Shown here in pieces: positions 42,819-52,303 of a stretch of DNA of 64,000 nucleotides. The first letter of the stretch is position 1; every line of letters starts with the position of its first letter. The DNA comes from Micromonospora sp. MW-13 (GTDB lineage Bacteria; Actinomycetota; Actinomycetes; Mycobacteriales; Micromonosporaceae). The notes under the pieces were generated by a model that had not been told where the DNA came from, ran no database searches, and saw only the letters and a program-made list of their open reading frames with translations. Both the position numbers and the translations under genes were made by a program. The DNA is taken from contig NZ_QKKX01000003.1 in the NCBI RefSeq assembly GCF_003434305.1, positions 1-64,000 of the forward strand, in the 5' to 3' direction.

Positions 42819-43445
42819 ATGGCTCGTTACACCGGTGCTGACTGCCGCCGTTGCCGGCGGGAGAAGATGAAGCTGTTCCTCAAGGGCAGCAAGTGCGATG
42901 GCCCGAAGTGCCCGTTCGAGTCCCGGCCGTTCCCGCCCGGGCAGCACGGCCGCGGCCGCACGAAGGAGACGGAGTACCTGCTCCAGCTCCGTGAGAAGCA
43001 GAAGGCCCGTCGCGTGTACGGCGTGCTGGAGAAGCAGTTCCGCGGTTACTACCAGGAGGCCGTGGCCAAGCAGGCCAAGACCGGTGAGGTCCTCCTGCAG
43101 ATCCTCGAGTCGCGGCTCGACAACGTGGTCTACCGGGCCGGCTACGCGCACTCGCGTGACATGGCCCGCCAGCTGGTCAAGCACGGCCACTTCACGGTGA
43201 ACGGCAAGAAGGTCGACATCCCGTCGTTCCGGGTGAAGGAGCACGACATCATCGAGGTTCGGGCCAAGAGCAAGGAGCTCACCCCGTTCGTCGTGGCGCA
43301 GGCTCAGGCTGGATCGAGGACGGTCCCGGCGTGGCTGGAGGCCATCCCGAGCCAGATGAAGGTTCTCGTGCACTCGCTCCCGGCCCGCCAGGTGATCGAC
43401 ACCCAGGTCCAGGAGCAGCTGATCGTCGAGCTCTACTCCAAGTAG
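42819..43445 (+). CDS. rpsD: 30S ribosomal protein S4
   Basis: 208 residues. The N-terminus has a Cys quartet (DCRRC and KCDGPKC), a zinc-type S4. An S4 RNA-binding domain follows (ESRLDNVVYRAGYAHSRDMARQLVKHGHFTVNGKKVDIPS). In other bacteria S4 represses the alpha operon. Confidence 0.97.
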   Translation: MARYTGADCRRCRREKMKLFLKGSKCDGPKCPFESRPFPPGQHGRGRTKETEYLLQLREKQKARRVYGVLEKQFRGYYQEAVAKQAKTGEVLLQILESRLDNVVYRAGYAHSRDMARQLVKHGHFTVNGKKVDIPSFRVKEHDIIEVRAKSKELTPFVVAQAQAGSRTVPAWLEAIPSQMKVLVHSLPARQVIDTQVQEQLIVELYSK

Positions 43446-43543
43446 TCGGGCTCGTTGCGGTGGTCCGTCCTGCGGGGCGGGCCACCGGAACAGTTTGTGT
43501 CGTGGACGTCAAATAGCGGGCGTCCCGGAAGAGAAGAGAAGAC

Positions 43544-44566
43544 ATGCTCATCAGCCAGCGACCGTCTCTGTCCGAAGAGTCGATCAACGAGACCCGGTCC
43601 CGGTTCACCATCGAGCCGCTGGAGCCGGGCTTCGGCTACACCCTGGGCAACTCGCTGCGGCGCACGCTGCTGTCGTCCATCCCGGGTGCGGCGGTCACCT
43701 CCATCAAGATCGACGGCGTGCTGCACGAGTTCACCACGATCCCCGGCGTCAAGGAGGACGTGGTCGAGCTCGTCATGAACATCAAGGAGCTGTGCGTCAG
43801 CTCCGAGCACGACGAGCCGGTCAGCATGTACCTGCGCAAGCAGGGCCCGGGCGACGTGACGGCGGGCGACATCCAGCCCCCGGCCGGCGTCTCGGTGCAC
43901 AACCCGGACCTGAAGCTCGCGACCCTCAACGGCAAGGGCCGGCTCGACATGGAGCTGACCGTCGAGCGGGGTCGCGGCTACGTGACCGCGGCGCAGAACA
44001 AGCAGGCCGGCGCCGAGATCGGCCGGATCCCGGTCGACTCGATCTACTCGCCGGTGCTGAAGGTGACGTACCGCGTCGAGGCGACCCGGGTCGAGCAGCG
44101 GACCGACTTCGACCGGTTGATCATCGACGTCGAGACCAAGCCGTCGATGGGCCCGCGCACCGCGCTGGCCTCCGCCGGCTCGACGCTGGTGGAGCTCTTC
44201 GGGCTGGCCCGGGAGCTGGACGAGACCGCCGAGGGCATCGACATCGGGCCGTCCCCGCAGGACGCGCAGCTGGCGGCGGACCTGGCCCTGCCGATCGAGG
44301 AGCTGGACCTCACCGTCCGCTCCTACAACTGCCTCAAGCGCGAGGGCATCAACTCCGTCGGTGAGCTGATCGGGCGCACCGAGGCCGACCTCCTCGACAT
44401 CCGCAACTTCGGCCAGAAGTCGATCGACGAGGTCAAGATGAAGCTGGCCGGGATGGGTCTGGGGCTGAAGGACTCGGCCCCGAACTTCGACCCGGCGAAC
44501 GTCGTGGACGCCTTCGGTGAGGCCGACTACGACACCGACGACTACCGCGAGACCGAGCAGCTCTAG
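43544..44566 (+). CDS. rpoA: RNA polymerase alpha subunit
   Basis: 340 residues. The N-terminal assembly domain ([44 protein letters not shown]) and C-terminal domain with the UP-element region [50 protein letters not shown]. An acidic tail follows. Ribosome site is weak (agaagagaagac). Confidence 0.98.
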   Translation: MLISQRPSLSEESINETRSRFTIEPLEPGFGYTLGNSLRRTLLSSIPGAAVTSIKIDGVLHEFTTIPGVKEDVVELVMNIKELCVSSEHDEPVSMYLRKQGPGDVTAGDIQPPAGVSVHNPDLKLATLNGKGRLDMELTVERGRGYVTAAQNKQAGAEIGRIPVDSIYSPVLKVTYRVEATRVEQRTDFDRLIIDVETKPSMGPRTALASAGSTLVELFGLARELDETAEGIDIGPSPQDAQLAADLALPIEELDLTVRSYNCLKREGINSVGELIGRTEADLLDIRNFGQKSIDEVKMKLAGMGLGLKDSAPNFDPANVVDAFGEADYDTDDYRETEQL

Positions 44567-44600
44567 TCCCCGCTGCCGCCATACCTGAGGAGCACCAAGC

Positions 44601-45158
44601 ATGCCCACGCCCACCAAGGGCCCCCGCCTCGGCGGCAGCCCCGCGCACGAGCGGCTGATGCTGGCCAACCTGGCCACCGCGCTGTTCCAGCACGGCAAGA
44701 TCCAGACCACCGAGACGAAGGCCCGGCGGCTGCGTCCGCTGGCCGAGCAGCTCATCACCAAGGCCAAGCGGGGCGATCTCGCGTCCCGCCGGCGGGTGCT
44801 GGGCGTCGTCAAGGACAAGGACGTGGTCTACGCCCTGTTCGACCAGATCGCGCCCCGGTACGCCAACCGCAACGGTGGCTACACCCGGATCGTGAAGACC
44901 GGCCCGCGCAAGGGTGACGCCGCTCCGATGGCGATCATCGAGCTGGTCGAGGAGTTGCAGGTCACCGAGCCGAAGGCGAACAAGAAGACCACCGCTCGCA
45001 AGGCCGCGCAGCAGGACAAGGTCGAGGCGCTCGCCCCCGCGGAGGAGACCCCGCAGGCGAAGTCCGGCGACCAGGACGCCGAGGCGCCGGTGTCGGCGTC
45101 CGGCGACACCGACGCCGCCCGCGAGGACAGCGACGAGGCCACCGAGAACAAGGCCTGA
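44601..45158 (+). CDS. rplQ: 50S ribosomal protein L17
   Basis: 185 residues: core L17 ([58 protein letters not shown]) to about 118, then a 65-residue Ala/Glu/Asp-rich low-complexity tail, common in actinomycetes. Confidence 0.97.
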   Translation: MPTPTKGPRLGGSPAHERLMLANLATALFQHGKIQTTETKARRLRPLAEQLITKAKRGDLASRRRVLGVVKDKDVVYALFDQIAPRYANRNGGYTRIVKTGPRKGDAAPMAIIELVEELQVTEPKANKKTTARKAAQQDKVEALAPAEETPQAKSGDQDAEAPVSASGDTDAAREDSDEATENKA

Positions 45159-45169
45159 GCAACGGCACC

Positions 45170-45207
45170 GTCGGGCCCGGCACCCCCTGTGGGGTGCCGG
45201 GCCCGAC
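45170..45207 (+). terminator. Alpha operon terminator
   Basis: A perfect 17-bp stem (45170-45186 with 45191-45207) around ctgt, 12 nt after rplQ and just before truA. Confidence 0.85.
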
Positions 45208-45228
45208 CCGTCACTGGAGGTACGCGAG

Positions 45229-46059
45229 GTGGACGAGCGGACCCGGCTGCGGCTGGACGTCTCGTACGACGGCACGGGCTTCTCCGGCTGGGCGGCCCAG
45301 CCGACCCGGCGGACGGTGGCCGGCGTGCTCGTGCAGACCCTGGACCTGGTCCTCGGGGCGGGCGTGGCGACCGGGCTGACCGTGGCCGGGCGGACGGACG
45401 CCGGGGTGCACGCCACCGGCCAGGTCTGCCACCTCGACCTGCCCGCCGCCGGGTGGCGCGAGTGGGAGGGCTCGCTGCTGCGCCGGCTGGCCCGGCTGCT
45501 CCCGACCGACGTGCGGGTGCGGGCGATGACCGAGGTGCCGGCCGACTTCGACGCCCGGTTCTCGGCGACCTTCCGCCGCTACGAGTACCGGGTGACCCAC
45601 GCGCCGTTCGGGGCCGAGCCGCTGCGCCGGCACGAGGTGCTGGCCTGGCCGAGGGCGCTCGACCCGGGCCGGCTCAACGCCGCCGCGGCGGGGCTGGTGG
45701 GGGAGCACGACTTCGCCGCGTACTGCCGGCGCAAGGAGAACGCCACCACGCTGCGGGAGGTGACCCGGCTGGACTGGCGGCGCGACCCGGACGGCATCCT
45801 GGTCGCCACCGTCCAGGCCGACGCGTTCTGCCAGGCGATGGTCCGCAGCCTGGTCGGGGCGATGCTGGTCGCCGGGGACGGCCGGCGCCCGGTGGACTGG
45901 CCGGGCGGCCTGTTGACCCGGCGGGACCGGTCCAGCGAGGTGACGGTGGCGCCGGCGCACGGGCTGACGCTGGTCGCGGTCGGCTACCCCGACGATCCGG
46001 CCGAGTACGCCCGTCGCGCCGACCTCACCCGCCGGCTCCGCGTCCCCACGCAGGCCTGA
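45229..46059 (+). CDS. truA: tRNA pseudouridine synthase A
   Basis: 276 residues from GTG after tggaggt (MDERTRLRLDVSYDGTGFSGWAAQPTRRTVAGVL). Catalytic Asp lies in AGRTDAGVHATGQV; RRYEYRV and FCQAMVRSLVGAML are family blocks. Modifies positions 38-40 of tRNA anticodon arms. Because the strong terminator lies just upstream, read-through or a separate weak promoter must supply it. Confidence 0.95.
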   Translation: MDERTRLRLDVSYDGTGFSGWAAQPTRRTVAGVLVQTLDLVLGAGVATGLTVAGRTDAGVHATGQVCHLDLPAAGWREWEGSLLRRLARLLPTDVRVRAMTEVPADFDARFSATFRRYEYRVTHAPFGAEPLRRHEVLAWPRALDPGRLNAAAAGLVGEHDFAAYCRRKENATTLREVTRLDWRRDPDGILVATVQADAFCQAMVRSLVGAMLVAGDGRRPVDWPGGLLTRRDRSSEVTVAPAHGLTLVAVGYPDDPAEYARRADLTRRLRVPTQA

Positions 46060-46144
46060 GGGCCCGGGGTTCCCACAGCTCGGGGCTTCCCGCACCGGTC
46101 AGCCGGCCCGGGGTGCGCGGGCCGGGCAGGGCAGGGCCGTCGGG

Positions 46145-47188
46145 TCAGTCGGTTCGGCCGGGGCCGGGGGTGGTCTTGGCCTGGCCGGTCGAGCCGCCGG
46201 TCGCGCGGCGCTCCAGCACCTGCTTGTCCAGGTGCAGTTCGATCAGGTCGTACAGGACCTCGCGGACCTTCGGGTCGCCGGCCTTGACGGGCTCGCCGTC
46301 GGCCCGGACCACCAGGCAGTACGCGAGGTAGTGGCCGCGTACCTGCCAGCCGACCCGGGACGGCGCGTCGGTGAGCGCCTCGGTGCGGTCGCCGGCCGGC
46401 ATGCCGCGGAACCGGCCCTCCCGCCCGTCGAGCAGCTCCCGCAGGCGGTCCCGGACGCGCTGGGCGGTGGCCAGGTCGGTCAGGTTGAACAGCCCCGCGG
46501 TGAGCAGGTACTCCTCGCCGGGGGAGCGCAGGGTGGCCCGGACCACCTGGCTGCAGCCGAGCCGGACGAGCAGGTCGGCCACCTCGCCGGTGGCGGCGGC
46601 CGGGCAGCTGGCGCTGGACTGGGTCTTGAGCACCTGGTAGGGCTCCTCGCCGTCGCCGATCGTCAGCGTCCGGCCGGGGAAGACCTCCTTGGCGGTCAGC
46701 GGCGCCGGGTCGGTGTCCCGGGAGTCGATGTCCTGCCGTTCGGTGGACGACGGCGACGGGGCGGCGGCCGGCAGGCTCGGGGTGACCTGCGGTTGCGAGG
46801 TCCGCTCGGCCAGCAGGGCGGCGCCGGCCAGCCCGCAGAGGGCGAGCAGCACCAGGACCGCCGCGCCGCCGATCAGCACCTGCCAGAGCCGGCCGCCACC
46901 CCGGCCGGGTTCCGGGGCCCGCCGGGACTCGGGCGGGTCCAGCGGCTGGGGGGTGGTGGTGGCCGTCCGGGCGGGCGGCGGGGGGGCCGGGGGCGCGCTG
47001 CGGGGCGGGACCTGGCCCGGCGGGGTGGGCGGCGCGACGCGGGCGGTCCGGGGCAGGGACGGCGTCGGGAAGCGCGACGGAGAGGGCCCGGTACGGGCGG
47101 GACCGGCGTCGCCGATCGTCGACAGTTCCGAGCCGGGCCGGGGACGCTCCGCGAAGGCGTCCTCATCGGATTCGTACCGATACACCAT
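46145..47188 (-). CDS. Membrane-anchored hypothetical protein
   Basis: 347 residues. A cytoplasmic Pro/Ser/Thr-rich N-terminus (about 1-100), one hydrophobic span (LWQVLIGGAAVLVLLALCGLAGAALL, about 102-128), a Ser/Pro linker, then an extracellular domain (about 165-330) with cysteines in SASCPAAATGEV, LGCSQVV and YCLVV that could form disulfides. No family is recognised. ATG 47188 lacks a strong ribosome site. Convergent with truA, divergent from the methyltransferase. Confidence 0.8.
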   Translation of the reverse strand: MVYRYESDEDAFAERPRPGSELSTIGDAGPARTGPSPSRFPTPSLPRTARVAPPTPPGQVPPRSAPPAPPPPARTATTTPQPLDPPESRRAPEPGRGGGRLWQVLIGGAAVLVLLALCGLAGAALLAERTSQPQVTPSLPAAAPSPSSTERQDIDSRDTDPAPLTAKEVFPGRTLTIGDGEEPYQVLKTQSSASCPAAATGEVADLLVRLGCSQVVRATLRSPGEEYLLTAGLFNLTDLATAQRVRDRLRELLDGREGRFRGMPAGDRTEALTDAPSRVGWQVRGHYLAYCLVVRADGEPVKAGDPKVREVLYDLIELHLDKQVLERRATGGSTGQAKTTPGPGRTD

Positions 47189-47310
47189 GCCGCCCAGACT
47201 AGGGGCTTATTGTCCCTTTAGGGGGTAATAACGGGATATCGCGGTACCGGGTCGTCGGCGCCGCCCACCGCGCCACCGGCCGCCGACCCGCCGGTGCGAG
47301 AATGCCGGGC

Positions 47311-47916
47311 GTGACCGGCGACCACTACTTCAGCGCTGAACCCGGAACCGACGCCCGTCCCCGGGAGGTCGAGTTCACCGTCGCCGGGCGCGACTACACC
47401 CTGACCTCGGCCGGCGGGGTCTTCTCCGCCACCCGCCTCGACCCGGGCACGGCGGTGCTGCTGCGCAAGGCGGCCCTGCCGGGGCCGGACGTCGCCGGCC
47501 CCCTGCTCGACCTCGGCTGCGGCTTCGGCCCGATCACCTGCGTGCTGGCGGGCAGTGCCCCGGCGGCCACCGTCTGGGCGGTCGACGTCAACGAACGGGC
47601 CCGCGCGCTGACCGCCGCCAACGCCGAGCGGGTCGGCGCCGCCGACCGGGTCCGGGTCGTCGCCCCGGCCGAGGTGCCGGCCGAGGTGACCTTCGCCCAG
47701 CTCTGGTCCAACCCGCCCATCCGGATCGGCAAGGAGGGCCTGCACGAGCTGCTGTTGCGCTGGCTGCCCCGGCTCGCTCCGGACGGCGTGGCCTGGCTGG
47801 TGGTCGCCCGCCACCTCGGCGGCGACTCCCTGCACCGCTGGCTGGTCGAGCAGGGCTGGCAGGTCGGGCGGCACGCCAGCCAGAAGGGCTTCCGGGTGCT
47901 GCGGGTCACCCGGTAA
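47311..47916 (+). CDS. Class I SAM methyltransferase (MTS/RsmC-like)
   Basis: 201 residues (MTGDHYFSAEPGTDARPREVEFTVAGRDYTL). SAM motif I is LLDLGCGFGPIT, acidic loop VDVN, and the catalytic SNPPIRIGKE matches the NPP(F/I) motif of base-modifying methyltransferases related to RsmC. Probably an RNA N2-guanine methyltransferase; the target is not predictable. GTG 47311 is preferred over ATG 47302 because GAGAAT ends 7 nt before it, fitting leaderless initiation. Confidence 0.85.
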   Translation: MTGDHYFSAEPGTDARPREVEFTVAGRDYTLTSAGGVFSATRLDPGTAVLLRKAALPGPDVAGPLLDLGCGFGPITCVLAGSAPAATVWAVDVNERARALTAANAERVGAADRVRVVAPAEVPAEVTFAQLWSNPPIRIGKEGLHELLLRWLPRLAPDGVAWLVVARHLGGDSLHRWLVEQGWQVGRHASQKGFRVLRVTR

Positions 47917-47957
47917 TCGAGTGTCGCCCGGCCCGCCCGCTCGGGCAGGATGCCGAC

Positions 47958-49637
47958 GTGGGATACGTGGACGTGGCAATGGTCGGGCACATCCTGCCCG
48001 ACGGCCGGGAACTCTTCACCGACGTCTCGTTCCGGGTCGGCGAGGGCGCCAAGGTCGCCCTGGTCGGGCCGAACGGGGCCGGTAAGACGACGCTGCTGCG
48101 GATGGTCGCCGGCGACCTGCCGGTGCGCTCCGGTGCCGTCTCCCGCTCCGGGGGCCTGGGCGTGATGCGCCAGTTCATCGGCATGATCGGCGACGACTCC
48201 ACCCTCGCCGACCTGGCCCTGTCGCTCGCCCCGCCCGCGCTGCGCGACGCCGGCCGCCGAGTCGCCGAGACCGAGGCGGCCATGCGGGCGGCCGAGACCC
48301 GCGGCAGGTTCAGCACCACCGCGGGCAAGGCCCAGCTCGCGTACGCGGACGCGCTCGCCGCCTGGGGCGAGACCGGCGGGTACGACGCCGAGGTCCTTTT
48401 CGACACCGTCGCCACCATCGTGCTCGACCTGCCCTGGGACGCCGCCCGGGACCGTCCGGTGCGGACCCTCTCCGGCGGCCAGCAGAAGCGCTTCGCCCTC
48501 GAACTGCTGCTACGCGGCCCCGACGAGGTGCTGCTGCTCGACGAGCCCGACAACTTCCTCGACGTGCCCGGCAAGCGGTGGCTGGAGGATCGGCTGCGCG
48601 AGTCGCCGAAGTCGGTGCTCTACGTCTCGCACGACCGGGAGCTGCTGGCCCGCACCGCGGACCGGGTGGTCGCCGTGGAGGGTGGCGGCGCCTGGGTGCA
48701 CCCGGGCGGCTTCGCGAGCTGGCACGAGGCCCGGGTGGCCCGGCACGCCCGCCTCGACGAGCTGCGTAAGCGGTGGGACGAGGAGCACCAGAAGCTGCGC
48801 GAGCTGATGCTGATGTACAAGCAGAAGGCCGCGTACAACGACGGGATGGCCTCGCGGTACCAGGCCGCGCAGACCCGGCTGCGCAAGTTCGAGGAGGCCG
48901 GGCCGCCGCCCGTACCCCCGAAGGACCAGGACATCCGGATGAAGCTGACCGGCGGACGGACCGGCAAGCGCGCGGTGGTCGCCGAGCAGCTTGAGCTGGA
49001 CGGCCTGACCTACCCCTTCGACCTGGAGGTCTGGTACGGCGACCGGGTCGCGGTCCTCGGCGCGAACGGCACCGGCAAGTCGCACTTCCTGCGGCTGCTG
49101 GCCCGGGGCGGCACCGACCCGGACCCGGCCAACGGCCCGGTCGACGGGGCCGCCGCGCTCGCCCCGGTGGCGCACGACGGGACGGTCCGGCTCGGCGCCC
49201 GGGTCCGCCCCGGCCACTTCTCGCAGACCCACGACCGCCCCGAGCTGGTGGACCGCACGCTCGTCGACATCCTCTGGCGCGGCGACGAGCACCGGGCCGG
49301 GATGGACCGGCACGCGGCGATGGCGGCGCTGAGCCGGTACGAGCTGGCCGGGCAGGGCGACCAGCGGTTCGGCACCCTCTCCGGCGGCCAGCAGGCCCGC
49401 TTCCTGGTGCTGCTGCTGGAGCTGTCCGGGGCGACGCTGCTGCTGCTCGACGAGCCCACCGACAACCTGGACCTGGCCAGCGCGGAGGCGCTGGAGACGG
49501 GCCTGACCGCGTTCGCCGGGACGGTGGTCGCGGTGACCCACGACCGCTGGTTCACCCGGTCCTTCGACCGGTTCGTGCTGTTCCGGGGCGACGGCGAGGT
49601 GGTGGAGACGCCGGAGCCGGTCTGGGACGTCAGGTGA
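47958..49637 (+). CDS. ABC-F family ATPase
   Basis: 559 residues with two ABC domains and no membrane part. Domain 1: Walker A GPNGAGKTT, signature LSGGQQKRFAL, Walker B LLLDEPDNFLD. Linker about 255-335 is helical and charged (the P-site tRNA-interaction region in known ABC-F proteins). Domain 2: Walker A GANGTGKSH, signature LSGGQQARFLV, Walker B LLLLDEPTDNLD. Likely acts on the ribosome, either housekeeping or antibiotic protection. CAGGAT lies 6 nt before GTG, suggesting a leaderless transcript. Overlaps the next gene by 4 nt. Confidence 0.92.
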   Translation: MGYVDVAMVGHILPDGRELFTDVSFRVGEGAKVALVGPNGAGKTTLLRMVAGDLPVRSGAVSRSGGLGVMRQFIGMIGDDSTLADLALSLAPPALRDAGRRVAETEAAMRAAETRGRFSTTAGKAQLAYADALAAWGETGGYDAEVLFDTVATIVLDLPWDAARDRPVRTLSGGQQKRFALELLLRGPDEVLLLDEPDNFLDVPGKRWLEDRLRESPKSVLYVSHDRELLARTADRVVAVEGGGAWVHPGGFASWHEARVARHARLDELRKRWDEEHQKLRELMLMYKQKAAYNDGMASRYQAAQTRLRKFEEAGPPPVPPKDQDIRMKLTGGRTGKRAVVAEQLELDGLTYPFDLEVWYGDRVAVLGANGTGKSHFLRLLARGGTDPDPANGPVDGAAALAPVAHDGTVRLGARVRPGHFSQTHDRPELVDRTLVDILWRGDEHRAGMDRHAAMAALSRYELAGQGDQRFGTLSGGQQARFLVLLLELSGATLLLLDEPTDNLDLASAEALETGLTAFAGTVVAVTHDRWFTRSFDRFVLFRGDGEVVETPEPVWDVR

Positions 49638-50431
49638 CCGGCGACGAGCTGGTCGACCGGCTCTGCGCGGTGGACGGGGTGGTCGCGGTGGCGCTCGGCG
49701 GCAGCCGGGCCCGGGGCGACCACCGGCCCGACTCCGACTGGGACGTGGGCCTCTACTACCGGGGTGGCCTGGACGTGCCGGCGCTGCGCGCCGTCGCCGC
49801 CTCGGTGGCCGACGAGGAGGTGGAACTGACCGGGCCGGGCGGCTGGGGGCCCTGGGTGGACGGCGGCGGCTGGCTGCGTGTCGGCGGGGTGGCGGTGGAC
49901 TGGATCTACCGCGACCTCGACCGGGTGGGCCGGGTCTGGGCCGACTGCCGGGCCGGTCGGTACACCGTCGGGGTGCAGGCCGGGCACCCGCTGGGCTTCT
50001 ACTCGCACGCCTACGCCGGCGAGGTGGCGCTGTGCCGGGTGCTCGGCGACCTGACCGGGGAGCTGACCGCGCTGCGGGCGGAGACCGGGTGCTACCCGCC
50101 GGCGCTGGCCGCCGCCCTGCTGGCCGGCGGTTGGGAGGCCGGGTTCCTGCTCGACGCCGCCGGCAAGGGCGCGGCGGCGGGGGACGCCGGCTACGTGGTC
50201 GGCTGCCTGTTCCGGGCGGTCGGGGTGGTCGTCCAGGCGCTGCACGGCCGGGCCGGGCGGTGGCTGGTGAACGAGAAGGGCATGATTGCCTCGGCCGGTC
50301 GGCTGCCGGACGCTCCGGTGGACTTCGCCCGCCGGGCGCAGGGGCTGCTCGGCGTGGTCGGCCGCACCCCGGCCGAGCTGGCCGCCACCGTCGCCGACGC
50401 GCGCCGGCTGGTCGCGGAGGCGCTCGGCTGA
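49634..50431 (+). CDS. Nucleotidyltransferase-domain protein
   Basis: 265 residues from GTG in a GTGA overlap with the ABC-F gene. Core motif ALGGSRARGDHRPDSDWDVGLYY (GS-x10-D-x-D) is the metal-binding signature of the Pol-beta nucleotidyltransferase fold, with a third Asp likely in VAVDWIYRD. A helical C-terminal domain follows (about 130-260). Resembles aminoglycoside-type or MNT nucleotidyltransferases; substrate unknown. Translational coupling to an ABC-F gene hints at a shared role such as antibiotic response, but this is speculation. Confidence 0.82.
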   Translation: MTGDELVDRLCAVDGVVAVALGGSRARGDHRPDSDWDVGLYYRGGLDVPALRAVAASVADEEVELTGPGGWGPWVDGGGWLRVGGVAVDWIYRDLDRVGRVWADCRAGRYTVGVQAGHPLGFYSHAYAGEVALCRVLGDLTGELTALRAETGCYPPALAAALLAGGWEAGFLLDAAGKGAAAGDAGYVVGCLFRAVGVVVQALHGRAGRWLVNEKGMIASAGRLPDAPVDFARRAQGLLGVVGRTPAELAATVADARRLVAEALG

Positions 50432-50625
50432 TCCGCCACTGGGCGGGTCGTGCCCGGGGTCGTCCGGCTGATCCGCCGGGGCGGGTGCCGGCGGCGGTCG
50501 TCCGGACCGCGCGCCGTCTCGCGGCGGCGCCCGGCTGAGCGACCGTTGCCGGCGCGGGTGGGCGGCGCTGGCGCCGCGGGTCGTCCGACCGGTGGCCGCG
50601 CCGGGGCGGGCATAGGGTGGATCTC

Positions 50626-51579
50626 GTGACTGAGATGACCTACCGGCGGCTGGGCGACTCCGGGCTCGTGGTGTCCGTGGTCGGCGTCGGCTGCAACAAC
50701 TTCGGCCGCAAGCTGGACCTCGACGGCACCCGGGCGGTGGTCGACGCCGCCCTCGACGCCGGCATCAACCTCTTCGACACCGCCGACATCTACGGCGCCG
50801 AGCCGGGCGGCTCCGAGGAGCTGCTCGGCCAGGTGCTCAAGGGCCGCCGGGACGACGTGGTGGTGGCCACCAAGTTCGGCATGGACATGCAGGGACGCAA
50901 CGGCCCCGACCACGGCGCCCGGGGCGCCCGGCGCTACATCGCCCGGGCGGTGGAGGCGTCGCTGCGCCGGCTCGGCACCGACCACATCGACCTGTACCAG
51001 ATGCACGAGCCGGACCCGGGCACCCCGATCGACGAGACCCTCGCCGCCCTGGACGACCTGGTCCGCGCCGGCAAGGTGCGCTACCTCGGCAACTCCAACT
51101 TCACCGGCTGGCAGATCGCCGACGCCGACTGGGTCGCCTCGTCCAACGGGCGGGCCCGGTTCATCAGCGCGCAGAACCACTACTCCCTGCTGGAGCGGGG
51201 CGTCGAGGCCGAGGTCATCGGAGCCTGCGAGCGGTTCGGCCTGGGCATGCTGCCGTTCTTCCCGCTGGCCAACGGGCTGCTCACCGGCAAGTACAAGCGC
51301 GGCGAGGCGGCACCCGCCGGCAGCCGGCTCGCCGGCGGCGGGAGGTACGCCGAGCGCCTGGCCGGCGCGCGGTGGGACGTCATCGAGGCGCTGGAGGCGT
51401 ACGCCGCCGAGCGGGGGCTGTCCCTGCTCCAGGTGGCCATCGGCGGCCTGGCCGCCCGGCCGGCGGTGACCTCGGTGATCGCCGGAGCCACCACGCCGGA
51501 GCAGGTGCGGGCCAACGCGGAGGCTGGCACCTGGCAGCCGACCGACGACGACCTCGACGTGCTCGACGCCATCCGCTGA
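50626..51579 (+). CDS. Aldo/keto reductase
   Basis: 317 residues. AKR features: FDTADIYG (Asp and Tyr), ATKFG (Lys), DLYQMHEPD (His) and C-terminal VIAGATTPEQVRAN for NADPH binding. Several GTG codons (50617, 50626) and ATG 50635 are in frame. TAGGGT ends 7 nt before 50626, favouring a leaderless GTG there. Substrate unknown; resembles the YajO/PdxI-type general reductases. Confidence 0.92.
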   Translation: MTEMTYRRLGDSGLVVSVVGVGCNNFGRKLDLDGTRAVVDAALDAGINLFDTADIYGAEPGGSEELLGQVLKGRRDDVVVATKFGMDMQGRNGPDHGARGARRYIARAVEASLRRLGTDHIDLYQMHEPDPGTPIDETLAALDDLVRAGKVRYLGNSNFTGWQIADADWVASSNGRARFISAQNHYSLLERGVEAEVIGACERFGLGMLPFFPLANGLLTGKYKRGEAAPAGSRLAGGGRYAERLAGARWDVIEALEAYAAERGLSLLQVAIGGLAARPAVTSVIAGATTPEQVRANAEAGTWQPTDDDLDVLDAIR

Positions 51580-51619
51580 GCCGGCCGCACGGGACCCGCC
51601 CCCGGGCCGCCCCGCTCGG

Positions 51620-51659
51620 GCAGCAGGGCGCACCCGCCGGGGCGGGCGCGCCCTGCTGC
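51620..51659. terminator. Bidirectional terminator
   Basis: A 12-bp perfect stem (51620-51631 with 51648-51659) with a smaller stem inside its 16-nt loop, between convergent genes ending at 51579 and 51682. Confidence 0.75.
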
Positions 51660-51681
51660 TGCGGCCGGCGGCGTCATTTCG

Positions 51682-52224
51682 TCAGGGGGCGGACCGGCGG
51701 CGTCGGACGAGTACCAGCGGCACCGCCGCCAGCAGCGCGACGACGCCGAGCCCGCCGGCCGCGAGCGGCCACCACCCGGCCCCCGGCTGTTCCGTCCGCC
51801 CGGCCGGTCCGGCCTGCACGGCGACGGGTCGGGCCGAGGGCGGCGGGGGCGGGGACTGGGCGGCCCGGGCCTGCACCGTGGCGCTCGCGGTGGCCCGGTA
51901 CGGGTCCGGCGCGCTGACCGTCACCCGCCAGCGGCCGGGCGAGAGCAGCGGGCCGCTGGCGTAGAAGCCCTGCCCCTCCCCGGCCGGTTCGAGTTGCACC
52001 GGCCCGGCCGTCCGGCCGCCGGCCCCGGTGGCGGTCAGGGTCAGCCGCACGGGCTGGTCCAGCCGGTGGCCGTCGGCGTGCGTGGCCTGCACGGTGACCC
52101 CGCCGGCCCCGTCCCCGGCCACCGTCAGCTTGAGCTTCCCGCTGTGCGCCGCGGCCGGGGCGGTCGGCAGCGCCACCAGGGCCGCCGCGACGAGCGCGGC
52201 GGCGAGGAACTTCCAGGTACGCAT
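51682..52224 (-). CDS. Exported membrane-anchored Ig-like protein
   Basis: 180 residues. ATG 52224 follows a ggag ribosome site; longer in-frame starts lack one. Signal peptide about 1-25 (KFLAAALVAAALVALPTAPAAA, cut before HSGK). An extracellular beta-sandwich domain (about 30-125; VTVQATHADGHRLDQPVRLTLTA, SPGRWRVTVSAPDPYRA) resembles YtkA/FixH-like domains. A low-complexity linker and C-terminal span (about 147-170) with RRRR tail follow. No LPxTG motif. Same strand as the 1946-residue secreted protein 80 nt upstream. Confidence 0.82.
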   Translation of the reverse strand: MRTWKFLAAALVAAALVALPTAPAAAHSGKLKLTVAGDGAGGVTVQATHADGHRLDQPVRLTLTATGAGGRTAGPVQLEPAGEGQGFYASGPLLSPGRWRVTVSAPDPYRATASATVQARAAQSPPPPPSARPVAVQAGPAGRTEQPGAGWWPLAAGGLGVVALLAAVPLVLVRRRRSAP

Positions 52225-52263
52225 CGGTACGTGCTCCGCTCGGATCGTCGGGTGGGGCCCGGC

Positions 52264-52287
52264 CCCGCCGTCACCAGGGACGGCGGG
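52264..52287 (-). terminator. Hairpin between the ThuA gene and the Ig-like gene
   Basis: cccgccgtc (52264-52272) pairs with gacggcggg (52279-52287). A likely terminator of the long ThuA gene; the 51682-52224 gene may depend on read-through. Confidence 0.55.
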
Positions 52288-52303
52288 ACCGGACCCCGGT
52301 TGT

